The notes under the pieces were generated by a model, which saw only the letters and a list, made by a program, of their open reading frames with translations, made no database searches and was not told where the DNA came from. From Flavobacterium sp. Root901 (lineage in GTDB: Bacteria > Bacteroidota > Bacteroidia > Flavobacteriales > Flavobacteriaceae), in NCBI RefSeq assembly GCF_001429765.1, contig NZ_LMJB01000009.1, positions 1-64,000 on the forward strand: 64,000 nucleotides of DNA. Reading direction: 5' to 3'. Numbering within the stretch: the first letter of the stretch is position 1; each line of letters begins with the position of its first letter. A program made the position numbers and the translations under genes. Below are positions 8,092-17,264 of this stretch, piece by piece.

Positions 8092-8214
8092 ATGAATTAT
8101 AACCAGAATAACCAGCCAAAAGGATTTAGTATAATGCAAAAAATAGGACTTTGTGTTCTTGTATTTACAATAATTGTTTACTACGTTTTATCTATTCAAT
8201 TTTTAACAAGCTAA
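8092..8214 (+). CDS. Small single-pass membrane protein, 40 residues
   Basis: Reads MNYNQNNQPKGFSIMQKIGL, then a hydrophobic segment (about residues 18-37) and ends FLTS. It has the layout of a small anchored peptide: a polar Asn/Gln-rich N-terminus and one membrane helix. A plausible promoter lies at 8042-8049. It is convergent with the response-regulator gene and ends two bases before that gene's stop. The family is not recognised, and coding is inferred from the frame and composition only. Confidence 0.45.
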   Translation: MNYNQNNQPKGFSIMQKIGLCVLVFTIIVYYVLSIQFLTS

Positions 8215-8215
8215 A

Positions 8216-8881
8216 TTAAAGTGTCAATACTGCAATTTCATTTTGAATAGCATACACAACAAGACCGGCAATATTTCGTGATTCTGTTTTAAGTAATAAA
8301 TTATTTCGATGTCCCTCTACAGTTCTCGGGCTCAGGAAAAGATGTTCTGCAATTTCCGTCGTTGTTTTCTGCTGACAAATAAGCTGAAGAATCTCAATTT
8401 CACGAGGAGAAAGAAAACTTGTTTCCAGGCTGCCTTTTGAGTTTTTTGAAGATACGATTGTTTCCTGAATTGTTTTTAAAACATTTTCATTGTAATAAAA
8501 TCCTTTTCTGTCGACTTCGTTTATTGTGCGGATCAGATCTTTTGGGGTTGTATTTTTAATAAGGTATGCCACTGCTCCAACCTGAATCATATTGGCAATA
8601 AATGATTTTGAGTCATAACTTGTTAAGGCAATTATTTTTATTTCCGGAAAAGTTTTTCGTATAATTTTTGTTGCTTCCACGCCATTTAAAACGGGCATTT
8701 TCAAATCCATAATAATAATGTCTGGTTTGACTTCATTACTATTTAGTTTTGCAACAAGTTCTTCACCGTTTGAAGCCTCAAAAATAATTTCAATATTATC
8801 TTCTCTTTGCAATAGAAAAGCTATTCCTTTTCGAAATAAAACTTCGTCATCGACTAAAGCAATTTTAATAACGGCATTCAT
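8216..8881 (-). CDS. NarL/LuxR-family response regulator
   Basis: A receiver domain (1-120) has the acidic pair D11/D12, phospho-acceptor D59 in IIIMDLKMP, a conserved Thr/Ser (LTSYDS) and Lys (YLIKNTTP). A C-terminal LuxR-type helix-turn-helix follows (about 155-200: LSPREIEILQLI, then SPRTVEGHRNNLL). At 221 residues it has the standard length. It is the last gene of a minus-strand unit with the HisKA_3-type kinase at 8992-9780, its evident partner, and regulates unknown targets by phosphorylation-dependent DNA binding. Confidence 0.93.
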   Translation of the reverse strand: MNAVIKIALVDDEVLFRKGIAFLLQREDNIEIIFEASNGEELVAKLNSNEVKPDIIIMDLKMPVLNGVEATKIIRKTFPEIKIIALTSYDSKSFIANMIQVGAVAYLIKNTTPKDLIRTINEVDRKGFYYNENVLKTIQETIVSSKNSKGSLETSFLSPREIEILQLICQQKTTTEIAEHLFLSPRTVEGHRNNLLLKTESRNIAGLVVYAIQNEIAVLTL

Positions 8882-8991
8882 TTTGTCTGTTTTTGGTCAT
8901 TTGGTTTATCGAAATTACAAAATATGAATTAATAAAAGCTTAAGTTCCTACTTTTATTACCATTTAAACGTGATTATTTTCTGTTTTTATC

Positions 8992-9780
8992 TTAAAAAGT
9001 AAAAATTACTGCAATACCTTTATTAATTTCTGAATCAAATTTTATGGTTCCATTTAAAAAAGAAATACGGCTGTCAATATTTTTCATTCCCAGACCTTTT
9101 TGATTTTCTAAATTTTTACTGTCAAAACCAATTCCGTTATCTTCATAATAGCAGGTATTAATTCCGTTATTTTTTCTAAAAGCTATCCAGATTTCGGTTG
9201 CTTTACCATGTCGAAGAGAATTATTCATTAATTCCTGCAAAATTCTAAAAATGTGTAAATGACGATCAATATTATCGTCAAAATCGATTTCATTTTTATA
9301 ATACGTTTTTACAGATTTACTGCTTTCAAATTCTTCACATAATTCCTCAACACCGGCATTGAGTCCAAATTTTTCAAAAACCGGAGACAATAAATTATGA
9401 GCAATTTTTCTGGAATTTTCCAGCGCTTTTGCTGTTAAATTAATTATGTTGCCTGTAATTTCAGCCGTTTCTTCTTCTGTCAGGTTTGGAGAGGAAAGCA
9501 AATGCGTATTCAAGGATACAATATTAAGTTTAGAGCTTATATCATCGTGCAAATCTTGTGCGATGCGTTTACGTTCTTCTTCCTGGGTAATAATTACAGC
9601 ATGAAGCTGTTCTTTTTGATATTGAAGTATCAAATCTTTTTTCTCCAGTTCTTTTTGAATGATTTTTTTTCTTGAGAAGTAAAAGAAAATTATTAACGAA
9701 ACTGCAACAATTATAAAAAAAAGTGAGATGTATAATATAATTGTAACAAGGTCTTTTTCAGGAATTGAATGAGTATTCAT
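8992..9780 (-). CDS. HisKA_3-type sensor histidine kinase
   Basis: 262 residues: one N-terminal membrane helix (about 12-35) with almost no extracytoplasmic sequence, a coiled coil, the phospho-acceptor motif ERKRIAQDLHDD with H78, and a compact HATPase domain (ELMNNSLRHG N-box; YYEDNGIGF and GLGMKNIDSRI G-boxes). This is the NarX/DegS-like class that pairs with NarL regulators such as the downstream gene. The near absence of a sensor domain suggests that it senses through the neighbouring membrane protein (9810-10442) or from the cytoplasm. Confidence 0.92.
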   Translation of the reverse strand: MNTHSIPEKDLVTIILYISLFFIIVAVSLIIFFYFSRKKIIQKELEKKDLILQYQKEQLHAVIITQEEERKRIAQDLHDDISSKLNIVSLNTHLLSSPNLTEEETAEITGNIINLTAKALENSRKIAHNLLSPVFEKFGLNAGVEELCEEFESSKSVKTYYKNEIDFDDNIDRHLHIFRILQELMNNSLRHGKATEIWIAFRKNNGINTCYYEDNGIGFDSKNLENQKGLGMKNIDSRISFLNGTIKFDSEINKGIAVIFTF

Positions 9781-9809
9781 GTCAAATTTCTTAATTAAAG
9801 ATTTGAAAT

Positions 9810-10442
9810 TTAGGTTAGGGTCGCTTTTTTATAAAAATTTTTAATCCAGTCGTATAAAATTAAAAACTGATAGATTAAAATTAAGAAAGCGTTTAATATC
9901 CATGTCAAATATTTGAGATCTTTACTGAGCCCAAGAGAAAAGTTTCCAATTAAATATAATACAGTACTGGCCAATAAATAAAATACAAGCCCCACAGTAG
10001 TATAATAATATGTCTTACTTTCTGTGAGCATATTGTAAAGGTGAAACAAAGCGAAAATTACTGTAAGCAGATTGGTTAAGGTAATTTCAAATAAATTAAA
10101 CTTCAAAAACTCACTCGAATCCATACTAAATTGTATCAATAAAACCAGTAAAGCAATAATTAAGCTGATTTTGATGAATATTTTTTGAATCCTTATCGTT
10201 GTCAATGAATTATAAAATATTCCAAGTAACACCATTTGCCCTATAAAAAATGTATTGAGAACAATTAAATTAGTCATCGAAAGATGATACAATAGTTCCA
10301 TCGTAAATTGCATGGCAAAGCAAAATGCTAAATAAGCAACAAAAAAAACATTAGCTTTTTCCTTTCGGAAAAAGCTATATGAGTAGACTATTAAATTTAT
10401 TAGTAAAACAAAATAAGTCGAGTATATTAAAACATCGTTCAT
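9810..10442 (-). CDS. Polytopic membrane protein, putative sensor partner
   Basis: 210 residues made almost entirely of hydrophobic helices, about six to seven segments (for example VLIYSTYFVLLINLIVYSYSF and FAMQFTMELLYHL), ending with a basic tail (DWIKNFYKKATLT). It sits 29 bases before the histidine kinase in the same operon. I do not recognise a named family. The layout recalls seven-helix sensor modules that are elsewhere fused to kinases, so it may supply the sensory part missing from the kinase. That is inference from context. Confidence 0.6.
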   Translation of the reverse strand: MNDVLIYSTYFVLLINLIVYSYSFFRKEKANVFFVAYLAFCFAMQFTMELLYHLSMTNLIVLNTFFIGQMVLLGIFYNSLTTIRIQKIFIKISLIIALLVLLIQFSMDSSEFLKFNLFEITLTNLLTVIFALFHLYNMLTESKTYYYTTVGLVFYLLASTVLYLIGNFSLGLSKDLKYLTWILNAFLILIYQFLILYDWIKNFYKKATLT

Positions 10443-10461
10443 TTTATATACTTACAATAAA

Positions 10462-10815
10462 TTAATAGGGCGGACTAGGACGCGTTCCATCAAAAACAAT
10501 ATCATCTGCAGACTCAGCCGATTTATTTTGCAGCAAAGACTGAGCGTACACATCAATGTACTTATCTGTTTCTTTGTCATACCTGGCGCCAACAAAAAGC
10601 AATGTTTTTTCGTCCTGGTCATTAATACCAATATAAGCACGAACAGCTTCAGTACCGAGTTCCAGTACTTTTTCTAAACTTTGTCTTGGTATTAAAAAAG
10701 ATTTTACCTTGTTTGCACTGGTTTCAATTGTGGAGTCATCCTCATATCTTTTTTCCCATTGCTTGGCTGTAGACAGAGGTACCTGGATAGGTCCTGGAAA
10801 GGCTTTTTCACTCAT
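10462..10815 (-). CDS. Hypothetical soluble protein heading the two-component operon
   Basis: 117 residues, no signal peptide or membrane segment. It begins MSEKAFPGPIQVPLSTAKQW and ends in a proline-containing tail (FDGTRPSPPY). The frame is continuous and lies 19 bases upstream of the polytopic membrane gene, so it is probably the first gene of the four-gene unit. The family is not recognised. A phrase such as YIGINDQDEKTLLFVGARYD suggests a compact alpha/beta domain. Confidence 0.6.
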   Translation of the reverse strand: MSEKAFPGPIQVPLSTAKQWEKRYEDDSTIETSANKVKSFLIPRQSLEKVLELGTEAVRAYIGINDQDEKTLLFVGARYDKETDKYIDVYAQSLLQNKSAESADDIVFDGTRPSPPY

Positions 10816-10949
10816 AGTTTTTTTTAGATTTTAATTGGTTAATAGTTCTTGAATTGTTTATGGTTTTGCTAATCTACCGAATTAATTTTTATATAAGAAA
10901 TATTATTTTGTGAAATTATAAGTGTGAGTAGAGAATCATAAAACAAAAA

Positions 10950-10982
10950 AAATCTTTATAAGCAGTTAACTCATAAAGATTT
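10950..10982 (-). terminator. dnaB terminator
   Basis: AAATCTTTAT (10950-10959) and ATAAAGATTT (10973-10982) form a ten-bp stem with a 13-base loop. On the minus strand the hairpin is followed by a T-rich run (complement of 10941-10949). Confidence 0.7.
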
Positions 10983-11005
10983 CTTTGTTAGTTTTTTATT
11001 TTTAA

Positions 11006-12550
11006 TTAGAACGGAACGTCGCTGTCATCATCGTCATCATTTAAATTGCTTCCAAATGCTTCATTGGCCGAAGGAAGGTTTTTAGTAATAAACGGATTAT
11101 CGTCATGGTTCATTTTTGAAGGCAGATCATCATAACCACCGCTAAAATCTTCAAGATTGTCAAATTTACCTAAATGTCCTAAGAATTTTAAACGAATATT
11201 TTCCAGTCCACCGTTACGGTGTTTTGCAATAATAAATTCTGCCTGACCTGCAGTTGGAGATGCTTCATCATCATCCCATTCTTCAATTTTATAATATTCA
11301 GGACGATAAATAAATGATACAATATCGGCATCCTGTTCAATAGCTCCGGATTCACGAAGATCCGAAAGCAGCGGACGCTTGCTTGATCCACGGGTTTCAA
11401 CGGCACGCGACAACTGCGAAAGTGCAATTACCGGCACGTTTAGCTCTTTTGCCAGTGCCTTTAAGTTTCGGGAAATTGTAGAAATTTCCTGCTCACGATT
11501 TCCTCCTCCTTTTCCATTTCCACCGGCTGTCATCAGCTGTAAGTAGTCAATGATAATCAATTTAATTCCGTGTTGTGAAGCCAAACGACGACATTTCGCA
11601 CGTAAATCAAATATGGAAAGCGAAGGCGTATCATCAATAAACAAAGGTGCTTTTTCTAAATCTTTTACTTTAGTACTCAGCTGTTCCCATTCATGTTTTT
11701 CTAATTTTCCTGTTCTTAATTTTTCAGAAGACAATCCCGTTTCAGAAGAAATAAGCCTCGTGATCAACTGAACCGATGCCATCTCCAGAGAGAAAACGGC
11801 TACTGCATGCCCGAACTGAATGGCAACATTTCTTGCCATCGAAAGTACAAAGGCTGTTTTACCCATACCCGGACGTGCCGCAATAATAATTAAATCCGAA
11901 GGCTGCCAGCCGGACGTTACCTGATCTAATTTTTCAAAACCAGTTGCAATACCACTCAAACCTTCTTTACCGGCAATTTCTTCAATACGCTTCTTTGCCT
12001 GAAGAACTAAACTTTGTGCAGTTTCAGAACTACGTTTAATATTCCCCTGCGTTACTTCATACAATTTTGACTCGGCTTTGTCCAGCAAATCAAAAACATC
12101 TGTCGTTTCATCATAAGACTCTTCGATAATTTCAGAAGAAATCCTAATTAAACTTCTTTGAATAAATTTTTGAAGAATAATACGCGAGTGAAATTCAATG
12201 TGGGCAGAAGAAGCAATTTTCTGAGTAAGCTGAATCAGATAAAAATCTCCTCCGGCTAGTTCTAGCTTTCCGTTTTTCTTTAACTGCGTCGAAACTGTCA
12301 ATAAATCGATTGGCTGTGTTTCGGTAAAAAGCTGCAAGATTGCTTCAAAAATATGTTTGTGTGCATCTTTATAAAAAGCATCTGGCTGTAAAATATCAAT
12401 TACGTCATCTACACCCTTTTTATCAATCATCATTGCACCAAGTACTGCCTCCTCCAGGTCTAAAACCTGTGGCGGAAGTTTACCTTTTTCGAGATTAATA
12501 ATAGTGGTTTTGTCTACCTTTACAGGGCTTACATTCTTGAAATTTTCCAT
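11006..12550 (-). CDS. dnaB: Replicative DNA helicase DnaB
   Basis: 514-residue hexameric helicase that unwinds DNA at the replication fork. The N-terminal primase-interacting domain (about 25-130, with EEAVLGAMMIDKKGVDDVID) is joined by a linker to the RecA-like domain containing Walker A (ARPGMGKT), Walker B (LIIIDYLQLM), ALSQLSRAVE and a C-terminal RPEYY region. A strongly acidic tail (NDDDDDSDVPF) ends the protein, a common feature in Bacteroidetes. No intein or insertion is visible. It is separated from accA by a terminator at 12642-12673. Confidence 0.97.
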   Translation of the reverse strand: MENFKNVSPVKVDKTTIINLEKGKLPPQVLDLEEAVLGAMMIDKKGVDDVIDILQPDAFYKDAHKHIFEAILQLFTETQPIDLLTVSTQLKKNGKLELAGGDFYLIQLTQKIASSAHIEFHSRIILQKFIQRSLIRISSEIIEESYDETTDVFDLLDKAESKLYEVTQGNIKRSSETAQSLVLQAKKRIEEIAGKEGLSGIATGFEKLDQVTSGWQPSDLIIIAARPGMGKTAFVLSMARNVAIQFGHAVAVFSLEMASVQLITRLISSETGLSSEKLRTGKLEKHEWEQLSTKVKDLEKAPLFIDDTPSLSIFDLRAKCRRLASQHGIKLIIIDYLQLMTAGGNGKGGGNREQEISTISRNLKALAKELNVPVIALSQLSRAVETRGSSKRPLLSDLRESGAIEQDADIVSFIYRPEYYKIEEWDDDEASPTAGQAEFIIAKHRNGGLENIRLKFLGHLGKFDNLEDFSGGYDDLPSKMNHDDNPFITKNLPSANEAFGSNLNDDDDDSDVPF

Positions 12551-12641
12551 ATAGCGAAAGTAACAAAATTTAAAAAAAGATTGTCAGCGAGTTATAACTA
12601 TTAAATGTTTATAAATAAGTTTTTTTTGTTGATAACCAAAA

Positions 12642-12673
12642 AAAAATCCGAAACCGCAGGGCTTCGGATTTTT
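12642..12673 (-). terminator. accA terminator
   Basis: AAAAATCCGAA (12642-12652) and TTCGGATTTTT (12663-12673) form an 11-bp perfect stem with a ten-base loop, between accA and dnaB on the minus strand. Confidence 0.85.
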
Positions 12674-12690
12674 AATCATATTATATGAAT

Positions 12691-13644
12691 TTACTCTTTA
12701 TACTCACCCATATTGCTGTATTTGTCCATTCTTTGGGCAATCAGCTCGGCTGTTGATAAATCTTTCAATTCGTTATATCCTTTTGTGATGTATTCTGCTA
12801 CGGTTTTAAAAGTAGTTTCACGGTCATAGTGCGCTCCGCCTAGTGGTTCCGGAATTACATCATCAACTAGTTTTTGTTTTTTCATGTCAGATGATGTCAA
12901 TTTTAAAGCTTCGGCAGCACGTTCTTTGTACTCCCAGCTTTTCCATAAAATAGACGAACATGATTCCGGAGAAATTACAGAATACCAAGTATTCTCTAAC
13001 ATATAAACTTTATCTCCAACACCTATTCCTAATGCTCCTCCAGAAGCACCTTCTCCAACAATAATCGTTATGATTGGCACCTGCAGACGAACCATTTCAA
13101 AAATATTTCTCGCAATAGCTTCTCCCTGTCCTCTTTCTTCAGCCTCAAGCCCTGGATATGCACCCGGAGTATCTACTAAAGTTAAAACCGGAATACCAAA
13201 TTTCTCCGCCATTTTCATTAAACGAAGTGCTTTACGGTATCCTTCAGGATTTGCCATACCAAAATTACGGTACTGACGTGTTTTTGTATTAAAACCTTTT
13301 TGCTGGCCAATGATCATAAACGATTGTCCGTTTACTTTTCCAAGACCTCCAACCATTGCTTTATCATCTTTAAAACCTCTGTCTCCATGAAGTTCTAAGA
13401 AAGTATCGCCGCAGATTGCTCTGATGTAATCTAATGTATAAGGTCTGTTTGGATGTCTTGACAATTGCACACGCTGCCAAGCCGTAAGGTTTTTATATAT
13501 TTCTTTCTTAGTTTGTTCTAATTTTTTGTTGATTTCTTTACAAGTTGGCGTAACGTCAACTTCAGATTCTTTTCCAATTATAACACACTTTTCTAACTGT
13601 TCTTCAAGTTCTTTTATTGGAAGCTCAAAATCTAAATATTCCAT
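12691..13644 (-). CDS. accA: Acetyl-CoA carboxylase carboxyltransferase subunit alpha
   Basis: 317 residues, full length for AccA. With AccD it transfers carboxyl from biotin to acetyl-CoA to make malonyl-CoA, the first step of fatty-acid synthesis. The N-terminal helical part (ELPIKELEEQLEKC) leads to the crotonase-like core with GDRGFKDDKAMVGGLG, TLVDTPGAYPGLEAEERGQ, IGEGASGGALGIGVGD and SPESCSSILWKS. The -7 box TATATTTG on the minus strand (13677-13684) supports this start. The partner accD is not in the window. Confidence 0.97.
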   Translation of the reverse strand: MEYLDFELPIKELEEQLEKCVIIGKESEVDVTPTCKEINKKLEQTKKEIYKNLTAWQRVQLSRHPNRPYTLDYIRAICGDTFLELHGDRGFKDDKAMVGGLGKVNGQSFMIIGQQKGFNTKTRQYRNFGMANPEGYRKALRLMKMAEKFGIPVLTLVDTPGAYPGLEAEERGQGEAIARNIFEMVRLQVPIITIIVGEGASGGALGIGVGDKVYMLENTWYSVISPESCSSILWKSWEYKERAAEALKLTSSDMKKQKLVDDVIPEPLGGAHYDRETTFKTVAEYITKGYNELKDLSTAELIAQRMDKYSNMGEYKE

Positions 13645-13676
13645 GGATTTTTGAATTTTGTTTTTAAATCGAACCG

Positions 13677-13684
13677 CAAATATA
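13677..13684 (-). promoter_or_regulatory. accA -7 box
   Basis: On the minus strand this reads TATATTTG, matching TAnnTTTG, 33 bases upstream of the accA start. No clear -33 TTG is present. Confidence 0.5.
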
Positions 13685-13756
13685 AAAATATTATACTATT
13701 CGTATTATTATTTCGTCTTTAAAATGAAAAAATGCAATTTAAAAATAAGACAAATA

Positions 13757-14644
13757 CTACACTTTGTCTTTGTTCTGGTAATGTTTAAAAACACCATTAA
13801 GAATAACTGTAATTACAATTATTACAGCGCCAATATAAAATTCTGTACTCATTTTTTCTTTTCCTCCAAGAATAAAATAAGCCAGCAAAATACCGTAAAC
13901 CGGTTCTAAATTGGTGGTTAGCATTACTGTATACGGCGTTAATCGCTGCATAACTTTTACAGATGCCGTAAAAGCATAAGCGGTGCAGACAGAAGCTAAA
14001 ATCAACAGCAAAATCCAGTTATTTAATGACATTACAAAAAAGTCTGCGTTGAACTTTCCCATCACTAAAAAATAAACAGAGATAAAGAAAACTCCTGCTC
14101 CAAATTCATAAAAAGTTATAACTGAAGGTTCATGATCTGAGATTAATTTTCCGTTCATGAGCGTAAATAAAACTCCCAAAATTATGGAAATCAATGCATA
14201 ATATACGCCTGTAAGATATTTAATTTCGACCTGCAGAATCAATCCAAGGCCTGCAATGATAATTAATCCGAAGAAAACTTCATACCATAAAATCTTTCTT
14301 CCATAAAATAACGGTTCCAGCAGCGAAGCAAAAAAAGCCCCGAGTGAAAAAATAGATAGTGTTATGGAAACATTTGATACATGAATGGCTTTAAAAAAGA
14401 AGATCCAATGCATGGCAATTAATAATCCAACGAAAATTAATTTGGCAAAAGATTGTGCAGATATTTTAAAAGACTGTCTTTTATAAATAATAAATCCGCC
14501 CAGAAAAATTCCTGCAATCAGCATTCTGAACCATACCAGATTTTCAGCATCAATAGTAATCAACGCTCCAAGAATAGCCGTAAAACCCCAGATAAAAACA
14601 ATTAAATGAAGATTTAAATAACTTTTTAAATTATCGTTTCGCAT
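13757..14644 (-). CDS. EamA/DMT-family permease
   Basis: About 295 residues with ten hydrophobic helices in two homologous halves, the EamA arrangement of drug/metabolite transporters (for example HLIVFIWGFTAILGALI at the start and MLTTNLEPVYGILLAYFILG in the second half). The substrate cannot be assigned. The frame is open up to 14674, but ATG 14644 (MRNDNLKSYLNLHLIVF) is the likelier start. It overlaps the end of the LptF/G-like gene by 14 bases, so the two are probably translated from one message. Confidence 0.85.
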   Translation of the reverse strand: MRNDNLKSYLNLHLIVFIWGFTAILGALITIDAENLVWFRMLIAGIFLGGFIIYKRQSFKISAQSFAKLIFVGLLIAMHWIFFFKAIHVSNVSITLSIFSLGAFFASLLEPLFYGRKILWYEVFFGLIIIAGLGLILQVEIKYLTGVYYALISIILGVLFTLMNGKLISDHEPSVITFYEFGAGVFFISVYFLVMGKFNADFFVMSLNNWILLLILASVCTAYAFTASVKVMQRLTPYTVMLTTNLEPVYGILLAYFILGGKEKMSTEFYIGAVIIVITVILNGVFKHYQNKDKV

Positions 14645-15719
14645 TACGTAATAGATAAACGGCCAGAATTCCAAAAACTATGTTTGGAAACCAAACGGCT
14701 AATAAAGGTGAGAAAGTAGATTTTTCGGCAAGAGTACCAAATATTTTATCAAAAAATACGAATGAAAATGCAATTGCAATTCCAATTGCAAGGTTCATTC
14801 CCATTCCGCCTCGGCGTTTCATTGAAGAAACAGATACGGCAATAATTGTCAGAATAAATGCAGAAACCGGTATACTGTATTTTTTATACAGCACTACTAA
14901 ATAAGTATTTATATTTCCTGAACCTCTTTTTCTTTCTTTTGCTATAAAATCAATCAGCTTTCCTAACGTCAGCGTTTCTGCGATGTATACAACCGGTGTC
15001 AAATCAGCAAGTTCAAACTTAAACTTTATATTTTTTTCCGGTGCTTTTTCGATAACATCATTCAAATCTCCAACGGTTCTTTTTGAATAATCATATAAAA
15101 TATATGTTTTCAGTTTCGAATCCCACTTAATTCGGCTTGCCGTAATTTTATAGGTCAGCTTGTCTTTTTCAAAATGTTCAAGCGTAAAATTAAAGGCTGT
15201 TTTCGACTCTTCGTTAAAACTGTTTACAAAAATAAAATCGTGATCATTGATCTGTCTGTAAACATTGGTGTTTTCGCCCCGCATGAGCTCCTTTCCGTTT
15301 CCTTTCAAATAGGTGTACCTAAAATTATTATAACCTTCACTTGCCGCCGGAACAATAAAAAATCCCATCAGCAAAACAAAAATAGAAACAATTGTAGCCC
15401 CTATAATATAAGGACGAAGGAAACGCGTAAACGAAATACCCGAACTTAAAATCGCAATAATCTCTGTATTGTTTGCCAGTTTTGAAGTAAACCAGATTAC
15501 CGATAAAAACAAAAATATCGGAAACAAAGAGTTTATAAAATAAATAGTGAAATTGTAATAATAGAAAGCAATATCCATAAACGGAATCTTGTTTTCAAGC
15601 ATCTTATTTACTTTTTCAGAAACGTCAATTACGATCCCGATTGGCGCAAACAAAAGCAGCATCACAGAAAATGTTCCGAGATATCTTTTTAAGATGTATT
15701 TATCTATTATTGACAGCAT
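14631..15719 (-). CDS. LptF/LptG-family LPS export permease
   Basis: 362 residues of the YjgP/YjgQ family: three N-terminal membrane helices (LKRYLGTFSVMLLLFAPIGIV, then IYFINSLFPIFLFLSVIW, then a third near 105-125), a periplasmic beta-jellyroll region (about 130-260), and three C-terminal helices. LptF and LptG form the inner-membrane part of the Lpt bridge that moves lipopolysaccharide to the outer membrane. Which of the two this is cannot be told from the sequence alone. It lies downstream of tgt on the same strand, separated by a short palindromic spacer (15741-15779). Confidence 0.88.
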   Translation of the reverse strand: MLSIIDKYILKRYLGTFSVMLLLFAPIGIVIDVSEKVNKMLENKIPFMDIAFYYYNFTIYFINSLFPIFLFLSVIWFTSKLANNTEIIAILSSGISFTRFLRPYIIGATIVSIFVLLMGFFIVPAASEGYNNFRYTYLKGNGKELMRGENTNVYRQINDHDFIFVNSFNEESKTAFNFTLEHFEKDKLTYKITASRIKWDSKLKTYILYDYSKRTVGDLNDVIEKAPEKNIKFKFELADLTPVVYIAETLTLGKLIDFIAKERKRGSGNINTYLVVLYKKYSIPVSAFILTIIAVSVSSMKRRGGMGMNLAIGIAIAFSFVFFDKIFGTLAEKSTFSPLLAVWFPNIVFGILAVYLLRNAKR

Positions 15720-15740
15720 ATATATTTTTTGTTTTTTTTA

Positions 15741-15779
15741 TTTCAGGTTTGAGTTCTTTACAGAACATGAAACCTGAAA
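15741..15779. repeat. Palindromic spacer of the AAACCTGA word family
   Basis: TTTCAGGTTT (15741-15750) faces AAACCTGAAA (15770-15779). A nested GTTCT/AGAAC hairpin lies between them, and the AACCTGA word is repeated in tandem at the right arm. It lies between tgt and the LptF/G gene. A single AAACCTGAAAC word also occurs near 45886. Confidence 0.6.
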
Positions 15780-15791
15780 CCTGAAACTTTT

Positions 15792-16922
15792 TTAAAGTCT
15801 TTGACTCATATTTTTAACCATCATTTCTTTCCATGGTCTGAAATCGCCTGCTAAGATATGTTTTCTAGCCTCACGAACCAACCACATATAGAAGCCAAGG
15901 TTATGAATTGTGGCAATTTGTTTCCCCAAATATTCATTGGCAGCAAACAAATGGCGTAAATAAGCTTTTGTATATTCTGTATCTACAAAAGTATGTCCCA
16001 TTTCATCAATTGGAGAAAAATCTGCTTCCCACTTTTTATTTTTGATATTGATCGTTCCGTTTGCCGTAAACAGCATTCCGTTTCTCGCGTTACGTGTTGG
16101 CATAACACAGTCAAACATATCAATTCCTAACGCGATATTTTCTAATATATTTATAGGAGTTCCAACACCCATTAAATAACGTGGTTTGTCTTCTGGCAGA
16201 ATTTCGCAGACTACTTCAGTCATTGCGTACATTTCTTCTGCAGGTTCTCCTACAGATAATCCGCCAATGGCATTTCCCTGCTGACCTGAATTTGCAATAT
16301 ATTCTGCAGACTGACGGCGCAGGTCTTTGTACGTGCTTCCCTGAACAATTGGAAAAAACGTTTGTTCGTAACCATATTTATAAGGCACTTTTTCCAAGTG
16401 ATTAATACAACGATCTAACCATCTGTGTGTCATGTGCATTGATCTTTGCGCATATCTGTAATCGCACGGGTATGGCGTACACTCGTCGAATGCCATAATA
16501 ATATCTGCACCAATTGTACGCTGGATTTCCATCACATTTTCGGGAGTAAAAAAGTGGTAAGAACCATCAATATGCGATTTGAATTTTACGCCTTCTTCTT
16601 TAATTTTTCTGTTTGAAGAAAGAGAATATACCTGATACCCCCCAGAATCAGTCAAAATATTACGATCCCAATTCATGAACTTGTGCAGTCCTCCTGCTTT
16701 TTCAAGAATTTCGGTCTGCGGACGTAAATATAAGTGGTAAGTGTTTCCCAGAATAATATCCGGGTTAATATCATCTTTTAGTTCGCGCTGATGCACACCT
16801 TTTACAGAGGCAACTGTTCCAACAGGCATAAAAATAGGCGTTTCGATTACGCCGTGATCAGTAGTAATGCTTCCCGCTCTTGCTTTAGACTGCGGATCTT
16901 TTTGTAATAAATCAAACTTCAT
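15792..16922 (-). CDS. tgt: tRNA-guanine transglycosylase, zinc cysteines absent
   Basis: 376 residues; exchanges guanine-34 for a queuine precursor (preQ1) in tRNAs for Tyr, His, Asn and Asp. Core motifs are present: NTYHLYLRP, LTDSGGYQVYSL, FDECTPYP, GGLSVGE, and the nucleophile region GIDMFDCVMPTRNARNG. The classical C-x-C-x2-C zinc motif expected after INIKN is missing. The sequence runs DFSPIDEMGHTFVDTEYTKAYLRHLF without a cysteine, although the histidine in IATIHN is kept. Length and all other motifs are normal, so it is probably active without the structural zinc. A TATCTTTG -7 box lies upstream. Confidence 0.95.
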   Translation of the reverse strand: MKFDLLQKDPQSKARAGSITTDHGVIETPIFMPVGTVASVKGVHQRELKDDINPDIILGNTYHLYLRPQTEILEKAGGLHKFMNWDRNILTDSGGYQVYSLSSNRKIKEEGVKFKSHIDGSYHFFTPENVMEIQRTIGADIIMAFDECTPYPCDYRYAQRSMHMTHRWLDRCINHLEKVPYKYGYEQTFFPIVQGSTYKDLRRQSAEYIANSGQQGNAIGGLSVGEPAEEMYAMTEVVCEILPEDKPRYLMGVGTPINILENIALGIDMFDCVMPTRNARNGMLFTANGTINIKNKKWEADFSPIDEMGHTFVDTEYTKAYLRHLFAANEYLGKQIATIHNLGFYMWLVREARKHILAGDFRPWKEMMVKNMSQRL

Positions 16923-16954
16923 AAATTCGTTTTTCTCCCTATTGTTCGGGACGG

Positions 16955-16962
16955 CAAAGATA
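16955..16962 (-). promoter_or_regulatory. tgt -7 box
   Basis: Minus-strand TATCTTTG, 33 bases before the tgt start, fits TAnnTTTG. The rest of 16963-17264 shows no gene and no other clear signal. Confidence 0.5.
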
Positions 16963-17264
16963 AATCAATTTAAGGGAAATTTAATTAGAAAATTTGTCAA
17001 TTAGATAATTACAAAAATGAAACTCAAATCAAAATAGAAAAATCATATTTCCGGTGACAAATTCTTTTTGATTTTATCTCATTTGAAAAAATTACAAAAT
17101 GAGATAAAAAAGAAATGAACTCAGAACCTTAAAGGCAAACGTGAGTGATAATGCAAAATTTGCAACAATTAAACTGCAAAAATATAACGCCTGCCAAAAT
17201 TCATTGCTTAATTTTAATATCCTAACACAACGAGTAAAATCGATTCATTTAAATTATAGAAATC

